Assembly (NCBI GenBank): GCA_001510075.1
Contig: LFEN01000006.1
Coordinates: forward strand, 1 to 33,556
Source of the DNA: Alphaproteobacteria bacterium casp-alpha2
GTDB taxonomy: Bacteria > Pseudomonadota > Alphaproteobacteria > Rhodospirillales > Casp-alpha2
Length of the DNA: 33,556 bases
Direction of reading: 5' to 3'
Shown: positions 7,806 through 16,214 of the stretch, one piece after another
Position numbering within the stretch: position 1 is the first letter of the stretch
How the letters are laid out: each line of letters opens with the position of its first letter
Made by a program: the position numbers and the translations under genes
The notes under the pieces: model-generated
Databases searched by the model: none
Seen by the model: the letters and a program-made list of their open reading frames with translations, nothing else
What the model was told of the DNA's origin: nothing

Positions 7806-8237
7806 ATGTCCGGCGCCGCCAATCAGAAAATAAGTGATTTTCCCTACCGCATAACCGTCCCGACCCGGTGGGGCGACAACGATATGCTGGGACACGTCAA
7901 CAACGTCGCCTATTACCGTTTTTTCGAGGCCATCGTCGTCCGCTTCCAGATGGAGGAAGTGGGCGTCGACTGGTTGAAGGATAAAATCTCACCCCAGGCC
8001 GTAGAGACGCTGTGCCGGTTCCACCGACCGCTTAGCTTTCCGGAAACAATAGAGGTCGGACTGCGGGTCGAACGTATCGGTAATTCCAGCGTCACCTTTG
8101 AAATTGCCTTGTTCGGGGAAGGCGGGGACGCGCCCGCCGCCAGCGGTCATTTCGTTCATGTCCTGGTTGATGCGGAGACGCTGAAATCGCAACCTATTGC
8201 CGACGATCAAAGAAAAATTTTCGAGAAATTCAGCTAA
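7806..8237 (+). CDS. Acyl-CoA thioesterase, 4HBT/YbgC-like hot-dog fold (copy 2)
   Basis: This is a 143-residue paralogue of the preceding gene. It shares TRWGDNDMLGHVNNVAYYRFFE and GLRVERIGNSSVTFEIALFGEG with copy 1 and has the same catalytic layout. The track begins at a GTG at 7797 that overlaps the upstream stop. I prefer the ATG at 7806 because GGGAGG (7790-7795) lies ten bases before it but only one base before the GTG. The pair looks like a tandem duplication followed by divergence, and could act as a heterodimer or as two enzymes of different specificity. Confidence 0.85.
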   Translation: MSGAANQKISDFPYRITVPTRWGDNDMLGHVNNVAYYRFFEAIVVRFQMEEVGVDWLKDKISPQAVETLCRFHRPLSFPETIEVGLRVERIGNSSVTFEIALFGEGGDAPAASGHFVHVLVDAETLKSQPIADDQRKIFEKFS

Positions 8238-8261
8238 TCAGCGGCCTTATCAATGTCCTTA

Positions 8262-8486
8262 TCAGTGACCGGGCCAGGTATAAAATCTGGTTTTAGCGGC
8301 GCCGCTGACCTTGTTGTAGGGGCCGCACCGGGGGCAGTCCTTGCTGAGGGCAAAGAAAAGGGCGGGGATACCTAACAGGCCAAGCCATCTGAGACCGCCA
8401 TCCAGGGCAAAGGCGAGCGATAATAGAACCGCCGCCGGCAACAGCCGGATTATCCAATCGAGGGCAATACCAATCGCGTTAAACAT
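8262..8486 (-). CDS. Small YgaP-like (DUF2892) inner-membrane protein
   Basis: This is a 74-residue protein with an N-terminal amphipathic/hydrophobic stretch (GIALDWIIRLLPAAVLLSLAFAL) and a second hydrophobic helix (WLGLLGIPALFFAL). A DCPRCGPYN motif follows. DUF2892 proteins have two membrane helices followed by a CP-x-Y-type motif, and this matches with an extra Cys. It is convergent with the thioesterase pair, 24 bases from stop to stop. The function of the family is unknown. The start at 8486 has no strong ribosome-binding site. Confidence 0.6.
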   Translation of the reverse strand: MFNAIGIALDWIIRLLPAAVLLSLAFALDGGLRWLGLLGIPALFFALSKDCPRCGPYNKVSGAAKTRFYTWPGH

Positions 8487-8562
8487 TGTTGTTGGCGTCC
8501 TGGAAAAGGATGGGGCGCATTATGATTAACACACCCCACCCATTTTCCTGATTTAGCTGCGC

Positions 8563-9018
8563 CTAAGCGGCTTTTTTCTCGATCCGCTTGGCATCTGTGG
8601 TTTCGATGGTGATCTTGCGCGGTTTTTTCTCTTCAGGGATTTCGCGCACCAGATCAATGTTGAGCAATCCGTTTTCCAGGCTGCCACCTACCACCTTGAT
8701 GTGATCGGCCAGTTCAAAATGGCGCTCGAAGGCGCGTCCGGCGATGCCGTGGTGCAGAAAGGTCTTCTCGCCCGCCTCGTCGGCTATTTTACCGGTTACC
8801 ACCATGGTATTTTCCTTGGTGGTCACGTCCAGGTCCTGTTCGCTGAACCCGGCAACGGCCAAGGAGACGCGGTAGCCATCCTCGCCAATCTGTTCGATGT
8901 TGTAAGGCGGGTAACTATTCTGGGACTGCTCCAATCTGTTAGCCGAATTGAGCAATTCCTGCATGCGGTCAAAGCCAACGGAATGACGGAATAGGGGTGA
9001 AAAATCGATAGTACGCAT
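8563..9018 (-). CDS. Small heat-shock protein, Hsp20/IbpA family
   Basis: This is an ATP-independent holdase chaperone of 151 residues. The N-terminus RTIDFSPLFRHSVGFDRM is typical of class A alphaproteobacterial Hsp20. The alpha-crystallin domain runs from about residue 33 to 130 and includes YRVSLAVAGFSEQDLDV and the conserved SLENGLLNIDL. The C-terminal tail has an I-x-I motif (KITIE). Two in-frame ATGs lie next to the Shine-Dalgarno GGAGG (9027-9031). The second, at 9018, has the ideal eight-base spacing; the track's start at 9024 has only two. The 5' leader can fold over the ribosome-binding site (see findings). Confidence 0.92.
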   Translation of the reverse strand: MRTIDFSPLFRHSVGFDRMQELLNSANRLEQSQNSYPPYNIEQIGEDGYRVSLAVAGFSEQDLDVTTKENTMVVTGKIADEAGEKTFLHHGIAGRAFERHFELADHIKVVGGSLENGLLNIDLVREIPEEKKPRKITIETTDAKRIEKKAA

Positions 9019-9245
9019 AGCCATATCCTCCTTTAGAAGCTACATGGTTCAAGGGCCTACCAAGTCCGAGATGGACCTTTAATGGTCAAATCCCAATCGC
9101 GGGCCTGAGGTGAAATCCAAAAACAAAATATTAGACTTCCCCCAGGGATCATACGCCGGACCCTGTTCATCAGGCATCCGCCGTCCATCCCTCATATAGG
9201 CAGGCTGAAATTTGACCGCAAGGGTGAGGGGCATGGGGGGCTGGC

Positions 9246-11048
9246 TTATTCAGGTTCAGGGGTTGTCGCCGGGGGGCTTTCCGCAGGCGGGGTTTCTGTT
9301 TCAGGGGCGGGGCTTTCCGCCCCTTCGGCGATAGCGTCAGCAGTTTCATCCCATATCACTTCGTAAAGTACTACTTCTTCGCCGAATCCCTTCATTTCAA
9401 ACCCGCCCTGGTTGGTAAATTTGTAATTCTTGCCGGAACAAATGCCACGGATGATTGAGGAAACGAAAATTTGATCGGCGGAGGCCTTATCGACAATGCG
9501 GGCCGATAGCTGGACCACGGTGCCGAACAAATCATTATCTTCGGAAATGGGCTCGCCGGCATTGAGACCGATTTTCAGGTGCAGGGGCAAATCAGGGTGT
9601 TCTTGATTGTGCTTGGCGGTTTCTCGCTGCATTTCGATAGCGGCATCAACGCCGTCGGAAGTTTTATTGAACGACGCCATGATGCCGTCCCCGGTGTGCT
9701 TGATCTCTTTGCCGGCGTTGTTGCTGAGTGCTTCGCGGACGACCCGGTTGTGGGCACGCACAACCAACTGTGCGCCTTCGTCTCCCATTGTCTGGGTCAT
9801 CGCTGTCGATCCGGCGATATCCGTAAACAGCACGGTAATGGGGCCTGTCTGTTCTTCTCGTTGCTTGGGCTTATTCCATTCGGTGAGGGCGTTATCCAGC
9901 AGCCTGCCGCCGGAACCTTCATCGGTGAGATAAATATTGATGCTGTTACGTCCGCTCTGGAACATCTGCATGTAGCGCGCATCGGACATCAGGTATTCTT
10001 CGTAGCGCTCGGCGAAGGAGGCGGCATGAGACTTCTTGAAACCAAGCGACATGACGCTGTCGGCAAGGATTTTGGATTGCGACGCGGCATCCATTTTCCC
10101 CTGCTGGGAAAGGATTTCGCAGGCGCCCGCCATATACATGCTGAGGCCGAACTTGTTGAAGCTGTCCAGTTTATCCAAATCGGTTTGGCATCCTTCCATA
10201 GATTTTCCAAGAAAGTTAATCATATAGCCCCTAAGTTTCTCTGCAGTGGGGGATAGCTCGCCGGTCGCCGGCGGGGTTTCTTCCGGCGCCGTCTCTTCCG
10301 CGGGGGCCTCTTCTTTAGGCTCTTCGGCCAAGGTTTGTTCGCTGGGCTGAGGGGCTGGTTTGTTGGCCATGGCTCTTTGGGCCATCGCTTTCCTGGCTGC
10401 GGCTTCCTGGGCTGCCCGTCTCGCCGCGCTCTGTTTCGCCATCTGCGCCAACATTCCGAGAATCCACAGAACCAACCGATTTTGTTTCGATTTTTTGAGT
10501 TTTACGTCCTTCATAAAAATGCGGGACGATACGCCCACGGAGATAAGGAACGAAATGATGAAAGTGCCAATAAATAAATTGGTTTTGGCAGAGCCTACGA
10601 AGCGTACGCCAAGGAGCCTCTCTCCACTCAGGGCTTCCGAAATACCAAAGGCCAAAAGCCCGGATAAGGAGAGGCAGAACAGGACGATGAAAAAAAGGAT
10701 ACCGACAACACGCGTTAAAGACGACTCTTGGGGTTCGTTGCTTTTCTTTGCGGGCGCAGTTCGTTCTTGGCGGGCAGGTGTTTTTCCCCTCCGGCCAAGG
10801 TTCGTCGGGACCCTGCGTACCATGGGCTTTTCCTGGGCTTTCTTGAAAACGACTGTTTCGTTGAAAACGCCAGTTTCGTCATTGAGGGTTTCGCGGATGA
10901 CCTTGACCGCATCCAGATGCCTCAATTCGCTAATCTGCTTGGTGGCCTCGTTGATGGCCTCTTCCCTCTGGTCGCCGGGAAAGGTTTCGTGGATGGTCCA
11001 TTGTCCATCCTGCTGTACTTGAACTTCGTAACTAGAATGATCTGTCAT
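9246..11048 (-). CDS. Membrane-bound class III adenylate/guanylate cyclase (copy 1)
   Basis: This is a 600-residue protein. Residues 1-~75 form a small domain starting SYEVQVQQDGQWTIHETF that I do not recognise. A basic linker follows, then two membrane helices (~116-136 and ~155-178) and an Ala/Pro/Glu-rich linker. A conserved ~110-residue helical module (~275-385, with FNKFGLSMYMAGACEILS and FAERYEEYLMSDARYM) is also unknown to me. The cyclase domain is ~402-585. It has both metal-binding aspartates (FTDIAGS and HTGDGIMASF), the lysine of EIKHTGDG and an Asp in EDNDLFG, which favours ATP over GTP. The usual transition-state Asn of VNLAAR is Gln here (VVQLSARI); the Arg is kept. Predicted product is cAMP. 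A close paralogue lies 197 bases upstream. Confidence 0.85.
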   Translation of the reverse strand: MTDHSSYEVQVQQDGQWTIHETFPGDQREEAINEATKQISELRHLDAVKVIRETLNDETGVFNETVVFKKAQEKPMVRRVPTNLGRRGKTPARQERTAPAKKSNEPQESSLTRVVGILFFIVLFCLSLSGLLAFGISEALSGERLLGVRFVGSAKTNLFIGTFIISFLISVGVSSRIFMKDVKLKKSKQNRLVLWILGMLAQMAKQSAARRAAQEAAARKAMAQRAMANKPAPQPSEQTLAEEPKEEAPAEETAPEETPPATGELSPTAEKLRGYMINFLGKSMEGCQTDLDKLDSFNKFGLSMYMAGACEILSQQGKMDAASQSKILADSVMSLGFKKSHAASFAERYEEYLMSDARYMQMFQSGRNSINIYLTDEGSGGRLLDNALTEWNKPKQREEQTGPITVLFTDIAGSTAMTQTMGDEGAQLVVRAHNRVVREALSNNAGKEIKHTGDGIMASFNKTSDGVDAAIEMQRETAKHNQEHPDLPLHLKIGLNAGEPISEDNDLFGTVVQLSARIVDKASADQIFVSSIIRGICSGKNYKFTNQGGFEMKGFGEEVVLYEVIWDETADAIAEGAESPAPETETPPAESPPATTPEPE

Positions 11049-11245
11049 GGTTAATCAACGGATGCCATTTCACCATTTCCGAGCAGAAAACCCGCCCCAA
11101 AAACCCCATCAAGCCCCAAAGAGGCAATAAGCTCCTAAGGTTAAAACCCTTTTGGGACTTAAAAAACCAAAATCGGTATATTTTACAGGAAAACTAAGGA
11201 GACGTCTCCCAAGGCGCAAGAGAAGGGAGAACAGGGGGGAAAGGG

Positions 11246-13171
11246 TTATTCGCCGGGGTTCTGAATTTCGCCGTCGTCAGACCATAATACTTCATAAAGG
11301 GTGATTTCGTCGCCGAAACCTTTCATGGCAAACCCCCCCTGATTGGTAAATTTGTAATCTTTTCCGGCGCAAATTCCGCGGACGATTTCAGAAACGTAAA
11401 TTTCGTCGGCAGATGCCTTATCGACGATGCGGGCCGAAAGCTGCACCGTTGTCCCGAACAAGTCGTTGTCTTCAGCGATGGGCTCACCGGCATTGAGCCC
11501 GATTTTAAAATGCAGGGGGAGGTCCGGGTTTTGTTGGTTATGCAGCGCCGCTCCCCGCTGCATTTCGATGGCGGCGTCTACGCCGTCGGAAGTTTTGTTG
11601 AACGACGCCATGATGCCGTCGCCGGTGTGTTTGACTTCCTTTCCGGCGTTGTTGCTTAGCGCTTCGCGGACGATCCGATTGTGGGCTCGAACCACTTGCT
11701 GGGCCCCTGCATCACCCAGCGATTGGGTCATCGCCGTCGACCCGGCGATATCCGTAAACATCACGGTGATCGGGCCGGATTGCTCTTCCTGTTGCTTGGG
11801 CTTGTTCCATTGGGTAAGCGCATTATCCAACAGCCTTGGCGCGACGGTTTCATCCGTGAGAAAGATATTGATGGCGTTTCGCCCGGCCTGGAACATTTGC
11901 ATGTACCGGGCATCGGCCATCAGGTATTCCTCGTAGCGGTCAGCGAAAGATGCCGCATGGGACCGCTTGAAGCCCATGACCTGTACACAGTCGGACAAGA
12001 TTTTCGAGCGTGCCCGGATATCCATGTTTCTTTTTTGGGAAAGGATTTCGCAGGCCCCGGCGAGATACAAATTGACGCCGAACTTGTTGAAGTTATCCAT
12101 ATTCTTTTGGTCGGTCTGACTTCCCTCAAGGCCTGAACTGAGAAATTTCAACATGTAGGCTTTTTGCTTTTCATCCACCGGCGATAGGGGGTCGACCTCG
12201 GGGGGCTTTGCTTTTGCGTGGGTTTCGGCATCAAGGACGACGGCGCGTTTAGCCTCTTCCGGTTCCTTGCCTTTATTCAATTCGGCCTGAAGACGGTCTG
12301 TCGTGGCTGCGTTTTCGGTGGCCTTTTCTTCGTTGGTTATTTGCTCTACCCGAAATTCTTCAACCCCCTTCATGGCGGCTTCCAGATTGTCGAGCGTGTT
12401 TTCCTTTCCGCCTTCCATGGTTTCGGCGCTGGGCCCCGCCTGGGCGCCTTGCCCGTTTGGGGATTTTGCTGGTTGCGGCTGTTGCGGCTTTTGCTGGGCG
12501 GCTCTCGTGCGTGCCTTATCCGCAGCCTGCTTGGCGCGTTTTGCCGCTTTCATCTGTGGCGAGGATTGAAGCGTTTCACCGCGCATCACGGTGATGGACA
12601 TTATGAGGAGGCTGACCAGGAAGAAAACGACAAACACGGAAATGAGAAGGTTGGATTCCGCATTGCCGACGAAATTAACACCGAACAACCTTTTGCCGCC
12701 CACCAACTCATCAGCCAGGGCAGCAAAAACACCACCAATAATAAGGCTGAAAAGGACCACCAAAAGAAGCTTGACCATAACCACCGTCATGGTCGATTTT
12801 TTTTTCGGTGGCTTGATCCGGCCTCGGGCTTTCCGGCGCTTGGTGGCGGTATCTTCAAAATCGTCTTCATCATCCTGGGTAATCCAGGACGTGTCCTGGC
12901 TGGGGTTATGGCCCATGGATGCACTGGAAGATTTTTGGCCGCCGCCGCCGGATTTCAGGCCCGGGCTTTTGTAGATGATGAATTCGTTATGGAAGCCCTC
13001 ATCGGAGTCATAGACTTCCTTGATGACCTTGACGGCTTCGACGGTACTGAGATGGTCTAGCTGCTTTCCCTCATCGATGGCGGCATCTTTTTGATGGCTC
13101 TGGAAACGGGCGTGGATGCTCCATCGCCCGCTTTGCTGCACCTGAACCTCGTAATTTACTATTTCTGGCAT
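11246..13171 (-). CDS. Membrane-bound class III adenylate/guanylate cyclase (copy 2)
   Basis: This 641-residue paralogue of the neighbouring cyclase has the same order of parts: an N-terminal NYEVQVQQSGRWSIHARF module, a basic region, two membrane helices (~128-155, ~177-195), a longer Gln/Pro/Ala-rich linker, a helical module (~338-450, with FNKFGVNLYLAGACEILS) and the cyclase domain (~470-632). Both catalytic Asp motifs (FTDIAGS, HTGDGIMASF) and the TTVQLSARI arginine are intact, with Gln again in place of Asn. The cyclase and helical modules are nearly identical between the copies, while the linker differs in length and composition. That fits duplication with diversification of the sensing or tether region. 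The start at 13171 has GGAAG four bases upstream. Confidence 0.85.
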   Translation of the reverse strand: MPEIVNYEVQVQQSGRWSIHARFQSHQKDAAIDEGKQLDHLSTVEAVKVIKEVYDSDEGFHNEFIIYKSPGLKSGGGGQKSSSASMGHNPSQDTSWITQDDEDDFEDTATKRRKARGRIKPPKKKSTMTVVMVKLLLVVLFSLIIGGVFAALADELVGGKRLFGVNFVGNAESNLLISVFVVFFLVSLLIMSITVMRGETLQSSPQMKAAKRAKQAADKARTRAAQQKPQQPQPAKSPNGQGAQAGPSAETMEGGKENTLDNLEAAMKGVEEFRVEQITNEEKATENAATTDRLQAELNKGKEPEEAKRAVVLDAETHAKAKPPEVDPLSPVDEKQKAYMLKFLSSGLEGSQTDQKNMDNFNKFGVNLYLAGACEILSQKRNMDIRARSKILSDCVQVMGFKRSHAASFADRYEEYLMADARYMQMFQAGRNAINIFLTDETVAPRLLDNALTQWNKPKQQEEQSGPITVMFTDIAGSTAMTQSLGDAGAQQVVRAHNRIVREALSNNAGKEVKHTGDGIMASFNKTSDGVDAAIEMQRGAALHNQQNPDLPLHFKIGLNAGEPIAEDNDLFGTTVQLSARIVDKASADEIYVSEIVRGICAGKDYKFTNQGGFAMKGFGDEITLYEVLWSDDGEIQNPGE

Positions 13172-13485
13172 CGGTCTTCCAACTCGCAGGTTCCCTTTAA
13201 TATTTTAAAGAGAAAAATCTATAAGTATCATTTGTTTAGATGGTGTCGGAAGCCCACGCTTCAAAGCCGCTACGGCGCAACCCTATACGGAAAATAGAAA
13301 TCCAACCCTTAATTCAACAATCTTAGCAAAACCCAATATAGGGGACAAACCCAGTTATGGGCGAAAAATTTGCGGACCTATGCCCTGTGACATATATCCC
13401 ATTTCGGGGGTTTTTTAGATAGAGAAAGCCCGGTCAAACCAGGAGCTTTCAATCAAGGCTTAAGGCAAGTACGAAAAAAAGGGGC
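13172..13485. other. 314-bp intergenic region between rpmE and the cyclase
   Basis: No gene is seen. At its right edge lies the rpmE terminator. A further inverted repeat, GAAAGC (13424-13429) with GCTTTC (13445-13450), lies downstream of rpmE without a T-tract. The remainder is AT-rich relative to its surroundings and should contain the promoter and leader of the 641-residue cyclase gene, but I cannot place a -35/-10 pair with confidence. Confidence 0.5.
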
Positions 13486-13492
13486 TTAGCCC
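13474..13492 (-). terminator. Compact rpmE terminator with the stop codon in its loop
   Basis: On the minus strand the end of rpmE reads GGGC-TAA-GCCC followed by C and seven Ts. The stem is only four GC pairs and the three-base loop is the TAA stop codon itself (13486-13488). It is short for an intrinsic terminator, so its strength is uncertain. Confidence 0.5.
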
Positions 13493-13710
13493 TTAAGACC
13501 CAGGTCCTTGAATCTTTTATTGAATTTGGCCAATTGCCCGCCGCTGTCGAGAAGGCGGTGAACGCCGGTCCATGCGGGATGGGTTTTGGGGTCAACATCC
13601 AGTTTCATGAGATCGCCAGCTGCGCCCCACGTTGAACGAGTCGTGTAGGTGCTACCGTCGGTCAACTGGACGGTAATCTCATGGTAATCCGGGTGGATGT
13701 CTTTTTTCAT
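13486..13710 (-). CDS. rpmE: 50S ribosomal protein L31, zinc-free form
   Basis: This 74-residue protein starts [19 protein letters not shown], the L31 signature, and contains [17 protein letters not shown], matching alphaproteobacterial L31. The CxxC zinc-ribbon cysteines are absent (no Cys at all), so it belongs to the zinc-independent class. It sits at the peripheral 50S subunit near the central protuberance. It is 63 bases downstream of the MFS transporter gene on the same strand and ends in a compact terminator-like hairpin. Confidence 0.95.
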   Translation of the reverse strand: MKKDIHPDYHEITVQLTDGSTYTTRSTWGAAGDLMKLDVDPKTHPAWTGVHRLLDSGGQLAKFNKRFKDLGLKG

Positions 13711-13773
13711 CGTTCTTCTTCATCTGTGAAGGCGCCTTATATACGGGAAGCCCCAAGGGGATACAAGCCGTAT

Positions 13774-14979
13774 TCAAGGGGATTTAGAAAGGTTTTTGCT
13801 TTCATTGCTGGACTCAAGGGAGCGCAAGGCCCTAATCCCCAGAATAATGACAACACCCATTATCAGGACACCCGCAAAATAGGGCCAATCCCGGCCCATG
13901 GCGCCGAACAGAAACCCTGCCCAGGCAGGGCCGGTAAAGCGCGCCATTGTTGATGCTGAGCGGGTAACCCCCATGATGCCGCCTTGTTCGTGCTCGCCTA
14001 CTTGAAGGGAAATAAGGCTGCTCAGTGAAGGGGATATGATGGAAAAACCATACCCGGCGATAACCATCGCCACCACCAGAACCGGCACACTGGAACTGAA
14101 GGGAATCAACAACATCCCGATCGCCAGCGCCGACGCTCCTTGAATGATCAGTCTTGCTTCGCCGAAGCGTTTGGCCAAACGACCGACAAGTCCGCCCTGA
14201 ATAAGGGCACTCATCAATCCGACCATGGCGAACAGATAGCCGTTCTGTTCCGGTCCCCATCCGAATTGGCGCCTCGACCACATGGCGAAGGTGGATTCCA
14301 GTCCGGCAAAAACAAAGGTGGCGAGGAATGTTAACGCAATCAACAACCCGACATTGGGGCGTTTGACGGCTTCAGTGAACATTTCAAATCGCCTTTTCGG
14401 GGGCTCTTTCGACAGTCTGTTACGAATTTCCTCAGACAGGGATTCCTTCAGCATCACCACTGCAAAGCCCAGGGCGACAAATGAAAGACCGGCAGCGGCG
14501 AAAGCCGGGCTTTGGAAATCGGCATTGACCGGATCGGAACCGGCGAGAATTCCGCCGATAGCCGGTCCGGCGATAAATCCCAGCCCAAAAGCGGCTCCAA
14601 TCATCCCCATACCCTTGGCGCGGTTTTCCCGGGTGGTGACATCGGCAACATAGGCGAATGCGGCGGATATGTTTCCGGCCATGAAGCCACCGGCTGCCCG
14701 GGCCATAAACAACATCCAAAGGCTTTCCGAAAATCCCAACCATACATAGGAAAGCGCCGCACCGGCCAGGCTGACCAAGAGGACCGGGCGCCGGCCGATA
14801 CGATCGCTGAGCCGCCCCCAAAACGGCGCCGCCAGGAATTGAGTGAACGAATAGGTCGCCATTATCAGCCCGACCATAAAGGGCGTCGCCTGATAATGTT
14901 CGGCATAGAACGGCAGCAACGGAATGATGATACCGAAACCGATCAAATCAATGAGAACGATGAAAAACAGGATCACCAT
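13774..14979 (-). CDS. MFS drug-efflux transporter, TetA/DHA1 type
   Basis: This 401-residue polytopic membrane protein has about 12 predicted helices. The first helix, LIDLIGFGIIIPLLPFYAE, and the loop 2-3 motif GRLSDRIGRRPVLL (MFS motif A) are classic for the TetA/DHA1 group. GFIAGPAIGGILAG matches antiporter motif C in helix 5. Likely role: proton-coupled export of a small hydrophobic compound; substrate not predictable. The central loop (EEIRNRLSKEPPKRRFE) joins the two six-helix halves. It lies 48 bases after the MotB-like gene and may belong to the same transcript. Confidence 0.85.
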   Translation of the reverse strand: MVILFFIVLIDLIGFGIIIPLLPFYAEHYQATPFMVGLIMATYSFTQFLAAPFWGRLSDRIGRRPVLLVSLAGAALSYVWLGFSESLWMLFMARAAGGFMAGNISAAFAYVADVTTRENRAKGMGMIGAAFGLGFIAGPAIGGILAGSDPVNADFQSPAFAAAGLSFVALGFAVVMLKESLSEEIRNRLSKEPPKRRFEMFTEAVKRPNVGLLIALTFLATFVFAGLESTFAMWSRRQFGWGPEQNGYLFAMVGLMSALIQGGLVGRLAKRFGEARLIIQGASALAIGMLLIPFSSSVPVLVVAMVIAGYGFSIISPSLSSLISLQVGEHEQGGIMGVTRSASTMARFTGPAWAGFLFGAMGRDWPYFAGVLIMGVVIILGIRALRSLESSNESKNLSKSP

Positions 14980-15027
14980 AATCGGCGGAACTTCCCTTGT
15001 AACTGTATCTTGGTATAGGGGAATGGG

Positions 15028-16197
15028 TCAGCGCTGGGTTAATTTCAACTCAATTCGTCGGTTGCGCCGTTTTCCGATTTCATCGGAACGGTCGTCGAGG
15101 GGCTGAAATTCGCCGAACCCGGTGGCGGCCAGCCGGTTTGGTGGCAGGCCTTCCCCGATCAGTTGCTGAACGACCGAGATGGCTCGGGCAGAGGATAATT
15201 CCCAATTTGACGGGAAGCGGGCGGTCTTGATGGGGTCCTTGTCCGTGTGCCCGTCGACGCGCAGGACCCAATCGATGTCGCTGGGGATTTCGCCGGCAAT
15301 CTGTTTAAGAGTCTGCGCCAGCTTGGATAATTGTTTCTGACCGGCGACTCCCAGATCGGCCGAGCCTTTGGTGAAAAGGACTTCGGATTGAAAGACAAAG
15401 CGGTCGCCGACAATTCGAACGCCCTGTTGTTGTCCCAGTATGTCACGAAGTCTGCCGAAAAATTCGGAACGGTAGCGGCCTAATTGATGAACTTTGTTGG
15501 CCAAGGCCGCGTTCAGTCGCGAGCCGAGAGAGGCGATCTGGACCTTTTGGTCAATGGCCAGTTTTTCCGATATTTCCAGCGCCTTTGAAATTTTCGCCAA
15601 GGTCTCCCGAAGGGCACCCATCTGCTGGTTCAAAAGCGCCACTTGGGCGCGGGCGCTTTTGGAAATATCTTTCTCGGCCAACAGCTTTTTGCCGGACTGA
15701 TCCAATTTGCCGGCCATTTCGGCGACCTTGGCCTGCAATTCTTCCCTGAGCGCCCGAAGCGCCGCAATATCCTTCGCCAGGCCGGAAATCTCTTCCAACT
15801 GGGCAGTAATTTTCGATTTGTCCGCTTCGACGACTTGCAGGGTTTCGGCTAATTTTTTCTCCGTTTCCTCAGTACGCTGACGCAAGGTGGAAACGGTGGT
15901 TTTTAAATCATCGCGCAGCGCCACGGAAATTTGCAGTTCCTCCGACAATTGCTGGACGTTCTTGCTTAAATCCTTGTTGGCTTTGCGTTCAAGCGACAGA
16001 AGCTCGGCCAACTCGCCGACCTGATTTTGCAACCGTAACAGGGTCTGGTCACGGCCCGATAGCGCTTGGCTCAAGAAAAATTGTGCCAGCACGAAAATCA
16101 TCAGCAGGAACATGACGACCATCAGTAATGTCGCCAGGGCATCGACGAAACCGGGCCAGATGTTTGTCGGACGTTGGCGGCGGGAGAGGGCGGCCAT
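15028..16197 (-). CDS. MotB-like protein: one TM, long coiled coil, OmpA domain
   Basis: This 389-residue protein has a single N-terminal membrane helix, NIWPGFVDALATLLMVVMFLL (about residues 13-40). The Asp in FVDALATLL is at the position of the proton-carrying Asp of MotB/TolR/ZorB. Residues ~50-230 are an almost unbroken, heptad-rich periplasmic coiled coil. The C-terminal ~120 residues are an OmpA/MotB peptidoglycan-binding domain with RVDGHTDKDPI and SSARAISVVQQLI. It follows the ExbB/MotA-like gene by 17 bases, so the two should form a channel complex. The long coiled coil is unlike flagellar MotB. It resembles the ZorB type only in outline, and no Zorya nuclease or helicase genes are present. 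Confidence 0.85.
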   Translation of the reverse strand: MAALSRRQRPTNIWPGFVDALATLLMVVMFLLMIFVLAQFFLSQALSGRDQTLLRLQNQVGELAELLSLERKANKDLSKNVQQLSEELQISVALRDDLKTTVSTLRQRTEETEKKLAETLQVVEADKSKITAQLEEISGLAKDIAALRALREELQAKVAEMAGKLDQSGKKLLAEKDISKSARAQVALLNQQMGALRETLAKISKALEISEKLAIDQKVQIASLGSRLNAALANKVHQLGRYRSEFFGRLRDILGQQQGVRIVGDRFVFQSEVLFTKGSADLGVAGQKQLSKLAQTLKQIAGEIPSDIDWVLRVDGHTDKDPIKTARFPSNWELSSARAISVVQQLIGEGLPPNRLAATGFGEFQPLDDRSDEIGKRRNRRIELKLTQR

Positions 16198-16214
16198 GAT
16201 CCGGAGCCCCTGTT

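Noticed and set aside
12218-13060. 280-residue plus-strand ORF opposite the second cyclase
   Set aside because: It is fully antisense to a cyclase with clear motifs, has no recognisable domain and is explained by codon-bias shadowing.
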